Assembly (NCBI GenBank): GCA_035649575.1
Contig: DASRJH010000101.1
Span: 1-16,697 of the forward strand
DNA from: DASVAL01 sp035649575
Lineage (GTDB): Bacteria > Planctomycetota > UBA1135 > UBA2386
Direction: 5' to 3'
DNA length: 16,697 bases
Part shown: one piece after another, positions 13,794 to 16,697 of the stretch
Layout: every line of letters begins with the position of its first letter
Position numbering within the stretch: the stretch's first letter is position 1
Translations under genes and position numbers: made by a program
Notes under the pieces: generated by a model
Told to the model about the DNA's origin: nothing
The model's database searches: none
What the model saw: the letters and a program-made list of their open reading frames with translations, nothing else

Positions 13794-14609
13794 ATGCGCA
13801 TCCTCGCTGTGTTGTTCACGACGAGCCTGTTCTCGGGCTGCTCGTCGATGGTCATGGCGGAACCACGCATGCTCGTGTCGCCCTATCTCGCGCTCTACCA
13901 GATCCGAGGGCAGGTCGCGCTCGATTCCCCGGTGGCCGGTGGTCCCGCGCAAGACAACCCGCCGCAGGACCTGCGCCTCTTCGGTCAGGATCATCACCGC
14001 GAGGATGTCGGCATCCGCACCGACATCGGCGATGGTTTCGGCGGTTTCCGCGTCGACTACTACAAGCTCGACCAGGGCTCAGCGGACCCCGGCGTGCTCG
14101 AGGCCAATTGGGGCGCCCTGCTGCAAGGCGACGTCGTGGTCATGGACGTGGTCATGGACGAGGTGCGCGTCGGCTACGTCGAACCACTGATCGACGTGAA
14201 GACGACCTTCCGCGACCAACCGCTGCGGTTGAGGCTCGCTGCGGGTGGCGTGCTGGCTTACCGCGACCTGACGCTGCGGGGCAAGACCGACGACGGCCAG
14301 CGCCACCAGAACGTCGAGATCGAGGGCGACGTGTTCTATCCCGCCGCGCGATTCCGGGCCTCGTGGCGCGACGTCGGATTCGAGGTCGAGTACGCGGTGT
14401 CGCCGGATCTGGTGATCCGCGGCGACTTCGAGGGGCTGCAACAGGATCTCGAGCTGCGCGCCACCTACTCGATCCCGATGCGCGACGTGACGTTCTTTGC
14501 GGGTTGGCGCTACAGCGAGTTCGCTGCCGAGAGTGACGCGGGTGGTCTCGCCTACGACGCGGACCTCGTGCTCGACGGCTTCCAGTTCGGCGTCGTGGTC
14601 ACTTTTTGA
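13794..14609 (+). CDS. Lipoprotein with outer-membrane beta-barrel character
   Basis: The product has 271 residues. A short hydrophobic leader (MRILAVLFTTSLFSGC) ends in a lipobox-like FSGC with C16 as possible acylation site; the -3 residue F is less usual than L. The mature part is rich in alternating polar/apolar strands (GGFRVDYYKLD, LRLRLAAGGVLAYRDLTLRG, GFEVEYAVSPDLVIRGDF, DVTFFAGWRYSEF) and ends in a phenylalanine (FGVVVTF), the classic last residue of BAM-inserted barrels. A duplicated 12-bp sequence (14136-14159) encodes VVMDVVMDE. The function is not recognised. ATG 13794 was chosen for the leader peptide and for TAGCCT 7 nt upstream; an upstream in-frame ATG at 13728 gives no signal peptide. 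It is divergent from the ferredoxin gene and ends 27 nt from dacB on the opposite strand. Confidence 0.75.
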   Translation: MRILAVLFTTSLFSGCSSMVMAEPRMLVSPYLALYQIRGQVALDSPVAGGPAQDNPPQDLRLFGQDHHREDVGIRTDIGDGFGGFRVDYYKLDQGSADPGVLEANWGALLQGDVVVMDVVMDEVRVGYVEPLIDVKTTFRDQPLRLRLAAGGVLAYRDLTLRGKTDDGQRHQNVEIEGDVFYPAARFRASWRDVGFEVEYAVSPDLVIRGDFEGLQQDLELRATYSIPMRDVTFFAGWRYSEFAAESDAGGLAYDADLVLDGFQFGVVVTF

Positions 14610-14636
14610 ACGAGCCCCCTGCCGAAGTCCTGTCCG

Positions 14637-16061
14637 TCACCAGCCTGCCGCCCTGGCCAGTTCCTCGACGAAGACGTCGACGGCGGCCTTTGCCTTCGCT
14701 TCGTCACACGTGAAGTCGTTCAGCATCACGCTGAAGACGAACGGAGGCGCGCCCGGATCGGGCCGTGGCACGAAGCCGGACAGGCAGACGACACGCGAGA
14801 TGAAGCCAGTCTTGGCCCGCACCCGACCGCGGGCCGGGCCGCTCAGAAACCGCCGGCGCAGCGTTCCCGATTCACCGGCCAGCGGCAGTCCGGACAGGAA
14901 CACTTCTTGGTGCGGCGAATGCCACATGGCCACGAGCAGGTTGGCGAGCTGGCGCGGCTGCACGAGGTTGCGGCGCGAGAGCCCCGAGCCATCGGCGATC
15001 ACCATGCCGCGCACGTCGACGCCGAGAGCCTCGAGCACGCTCTTGCTGTGACGCTCGGCAGCCGCCGTGCTGCCGGAACCGCTCTGCACGCGCGCCGCGA
15101 CCCGGTGGACCTGCTCCGCGTAGAGGTTGTCGCTGTTCGAGAGGAGGCGCTGCGTGACGACAGCGAGGTCCGGCGACTCGACGCGCAGCAGCAGTCGCTC
15201 CGATCCGGACGCGGCAGCGTGACCACCTGCCACGGCCACGCCGGCCCTGCGCAGCGCCGCCGCGAACACGGCGGCCGCGAACAGCGACGGCTCGCGCACC
15301 GCCACGCGCAAGACCTGCTCGGCTGCGTCGGCGGCGATCGAACCCGAGACCTCGACGACATCGGCACCGAGGCGCCGGCGCGCGAGCAGTCGCGTCTCCG
15401 CACCGTTCTGACCCTGCACGACCTCGACCGCAGCCTCCGCAACGCCGGCCGGTTCGATCGCGATCTCGGGACCCGACGCACCGGGCTTCACTCGCACCGT
15501 GTACACGTTGCCCGCACAGACGAGGCCGCCGAACGGGGCCGCGTAGTCCTCGTCGAGGTAATCCCACTGCCAGCCGAGCCCGAGGCTCTCGTCGCCCTGC
15601 CAGCTGCCGTCGCCGAGCACGCGCCCTTCGACGGAGGTGATCCCGCACTCGCGCACGGCTTGCACGAGGCGGTCGACCCGGCCCGGTGCAACCTCCTCCT
15701 GCGCGAACGTCGGATCGCCGAAGCCACGCAGGACCAGATCGCCGCGCAACACGCCGTCTCGCACCTCCCCGCGCAACAGCAATTCGGTCGCCATGCGATG
15801 TCGTGGCCCCAACGACTGCAGCGCCACGGCACTCGTGACAAGTTTCTGGTTCGAGGCTGGCGCAAACCCGAGGTCCGCGGCGTGCTCCGCAGCGACGGCG
15901 CCCGTTGCCGCATCCACGACCACGACGCCGACTCGACCACCGGCGAGGTCCGGGCAGGCCACGAGCCGCTCGAGGCTCTGCAGGAGACGCGTGTCCGCGG
16001 TGCCGGCACAGGCACTGACGCATGCGACGAGCAGGAAACCCCCGTGACAGGCTCTGACCAT
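14637..16061 (-). CDS. dacB: D-alanyl-D-alanine carboxypeptidase/endopeptidase, PBP4 (S13) type
   Basis: This penicillin-binding protein removes terminal D-Ala from peptidoglycan stem peptides and cuts cross-links in the periplasm. At 474 residues it is close to E. coli PBP4 (477). The three catalytic motifs are present: SxxK as S70-N-Q-K73, SxN as S310-D-N312 within LLSNSDNLYAE, and K417-T-G419. The long span between S70 and S310 is the insertion typical of the S13 class. The N-terminus has two possible lipoboxes, LVAC (C14) and VSAC (C18), so it is probably a lipoprotein rather than a soluble protein. The start is set at ATG 16061 because TAGACT lies exactly 7 nt upstream; a GTG one codon earlier (16064) is possible. 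It is divergent from an S41 protease and convergent with the barrel-like gene. Confidence 0.92.
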   Translation of the reverse strand: MVRACHGGFLLVACVSACAGTADTRLLQSLERLVACPDLAGGRVGVVVVDAATGAVAAEHAADLGFAPASNQKLVTSAVALQSLGPRHRMATELLLRGEVRDGVLRGDLVLRGFGDPTFAQEEVAPGRVDRLVQAVRECGITSVEGRVLGDGSWQGDESLGLGWQWDYLDEDYAAPFGGLVCAGNVYTVRVKPGASGPEIAIEPAGVAEAAVEVVQGQNGAETRLLARRRLGADVVEVSGSIAADAAEQVLRVAVREPSLFAAAVFAAALRRAGVAVAGGHAAASGSERLLLRVESPDLAVVTQRLLSNSDNLYAEQVHRVAARVQSGSGSTAAAERHSKSVLEALGVDVRGMVIADGSGLSRRNLVQPRQLANLLVAMWHSPHQEVFLSGLPLAGESGTLRRRFLSGPARGRVRAKTGFISRVVCLSGFVPRPDPGAPPFVFSVMLNDFTCDEAKAKAAVDVFVEELARAAGW

Positions 16062-16068
16062 CACCCTG

Positions 16069-16074
16069 AGTCTA
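16069..16074 (-). promoter_or_regulatory. Candidate -10 element of dacB (leaderless)
   Basis: TAGACT on the minus strand is followed by CAGGGTG (7 nt) and ATG. The spacing argues for ATG 16061 over the GTG at 16064, which would leave only 4 nt. Confidence 0.5.
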
Positions 16075-16165
16075 GCCGCAGTACATCACCTACCTGAAAA
16101 CAGCCGCGAGGCCGCACCAAGGCGGTATCGCGTGCGCCGAGCATGCGCGGCCTTCCCGATGACCA

Positions 16166-16171
16166 TAGGAT
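16166..16171 (+). promoter_or_regulatory. Candidate -10 element of the S41 protease gene (leaderless)
   Basis: TAGGAT is followed by GGTGCCG (7 nt) and ATG 16179. No Shine-Dalgarno fits in the gap. No clear -35 was seen 16-18 nt upstream. Confidence 0.5.
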
Positions 16172-16178
16172 GGTGCCG

Positions 16179-16697
16179 ATGCAACAGCATGCCCGGCTGC
16201 CGCTCTGGTTCCTGATCGCCAACATGGCGCTGGTCGCGGCGGCATTCGCATTCGGCAACGTGCTGGGCGGCCGCCGCATCGCCGATCTGCCCGAGCCACA
16301 AGGGACCGCGCTCGAGCTCGTCTTCAACGAGATCCTGCGCTCCCACATCGACCCGCAGGACCCCAGGAAGCTGCTCGATCATGCAATCGCCGGCATGGTG
16401 AAGGAACTCGATCCCTACAGCCTCTACGTGCCGCCTTCGGAAGTCGCGAAATACGAAGAGCAGAACACGGGCCACTACGAGGGCATCGGCGTGCAGATGG
16501 GTGCGGGAGATGTCATCTACTATCCGCACCCCGGGAGCCCCGCCGAACGCGCCGGTATCAGGCCGGGCGATCGCATCCTCGCCGTCGACGGGTTGTCGCT
16601 CGAAGCGACCGACAAGAGACGCATTCACGAGCTCGTGCGTGGACCAGCGGGCACCGAGGTCAATCTGCGACTGCAGCGCGGCACCATGATCGTCGAG
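16179..16697 (+). CDS. C-terminal processing protease, S41 family (truncated by window edge)
   Basis: The frame is open from ATG 16179 to the right edge, 173 codons, and is incomplete. Residues 8-27 (PLWFLIANMALVAAAFAFGN) form an N-terminal membrane anchor. The segment MVKELDPYSLYVPPSEV (73-89) and GHYEGIGVQM (98-107) are the usual opening of CtpA/Prc proteases. A PDZ domain follows with PGSPAERAGIRPGDRILAVDG (118-138), and RGPAGTEVNLRLQR marks its end. The catalytic Ser and Lys would lie beyond the window. Such proteases trim or degrade periplasmic proteins, often on peptidoglycan-remodelling regulation; the divergent dacB neighbour fits that role. ATG 16179 is supported by TAGGAT 7 nt upstream. 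Confidence 0.9.
   Translation, partial: MQQHARLPLWFLIANMALVAAAFAFGNVLGGRRIADLPEPQGTALELVFNEILRSHIDPQDPRKLLDHAIAGMVKELDPYSLYVPPSEVAKYEEQNTGHYEGIGVQMGAGDVIYYPHPGSPAERAGIRPGDRILAVDGLSLEATDKRRIHELVRGPAGTEVNLRLQRGTMIVE

Noticed and set aside
16062..16064. GTG as the dacB start, one codon before the ATG
   Set aside because: The TANNNT element would be only 4 nt away instead of the 7 nt seen at other genes. The ATG is preferred, though the protein differs by one residue.

Overview
The window is GC-rich (roughly two thirds G+C by eye) and comes from a diderm bacterium: it encodes lipoproteins, several secreted proteins, a SurA/PpiC-like chaperone, a PBP4-type peptidase and an outer-membrane-barrel-like protein. 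The large share of unrecognised secreted proteins, a Cys-rich exoprotein with a C-terminal 'SNGLRVRVGN'-type ending, and a DUF1570-like protein suggest Planctomycetota. That assignment is inference, not proof. There are no rRNA, tRNA, CRISPR or IS elements.

Layout. (1) 1-2099: ruvC (minus) with a probable intrinsic terminator, back to back with an ispD-ispF operon (plus) across a 24-nt gap. A minus-strand gene may start at the left edge. (2) 2098-5671: a 13-bp tandem repeat at the convergent junction, an MsbA-type ABC exporter (minus) and a SurA/PpiC-like periplasmic protein (minus). (3) 5911-9440: a four-gene plus-strand cluster with stop/start overlaps between the first three genes. It holds an unrecognised soluble protein, a lipoprotein, a HEAT-like secreted protein and a secreted protein that looks like a metallopeptidase with a damaged zinc site. 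(4) 9451-10155: an unrecognised cytoplasmic protein (minus). (5) 10413-12053: a 546-residue Cys-rich secreted protein (plus). (6) 12091-13725: a membrane polyferredoxin with a C-terminal helical repeat tail (minus), divergent from a lipoprotein/beta-barrel-like protein (13794-14609, plus). (7) 14637-16061: a DacB/PBP4-type peptidase with lipoprotein signal (minus), divergent from a truncated S41 C-terminal processing protease (16179 to the right edge, plus).

Most recognisable genes serve the envelope: isoprenoid precursors (IspD, IspF), lipid-type export (MsbA-like), periplasmic folding (PpiC-like), peptidoglycan editing (DacB) and processing (S41). RuvC is the DNA-repair exception.

The strongest pattern not explained by gene content is a TANNNT hexamer placed exactly 7 nt before the start codon of six genes (ruvC, ispD, the ABC exporter, the 13794 gene, dacB, the S41 protease) and 6 nt before a seventh. 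This is the arrangement expected of leaderless transcripts. It also decides several start codons, including three GTG starts.
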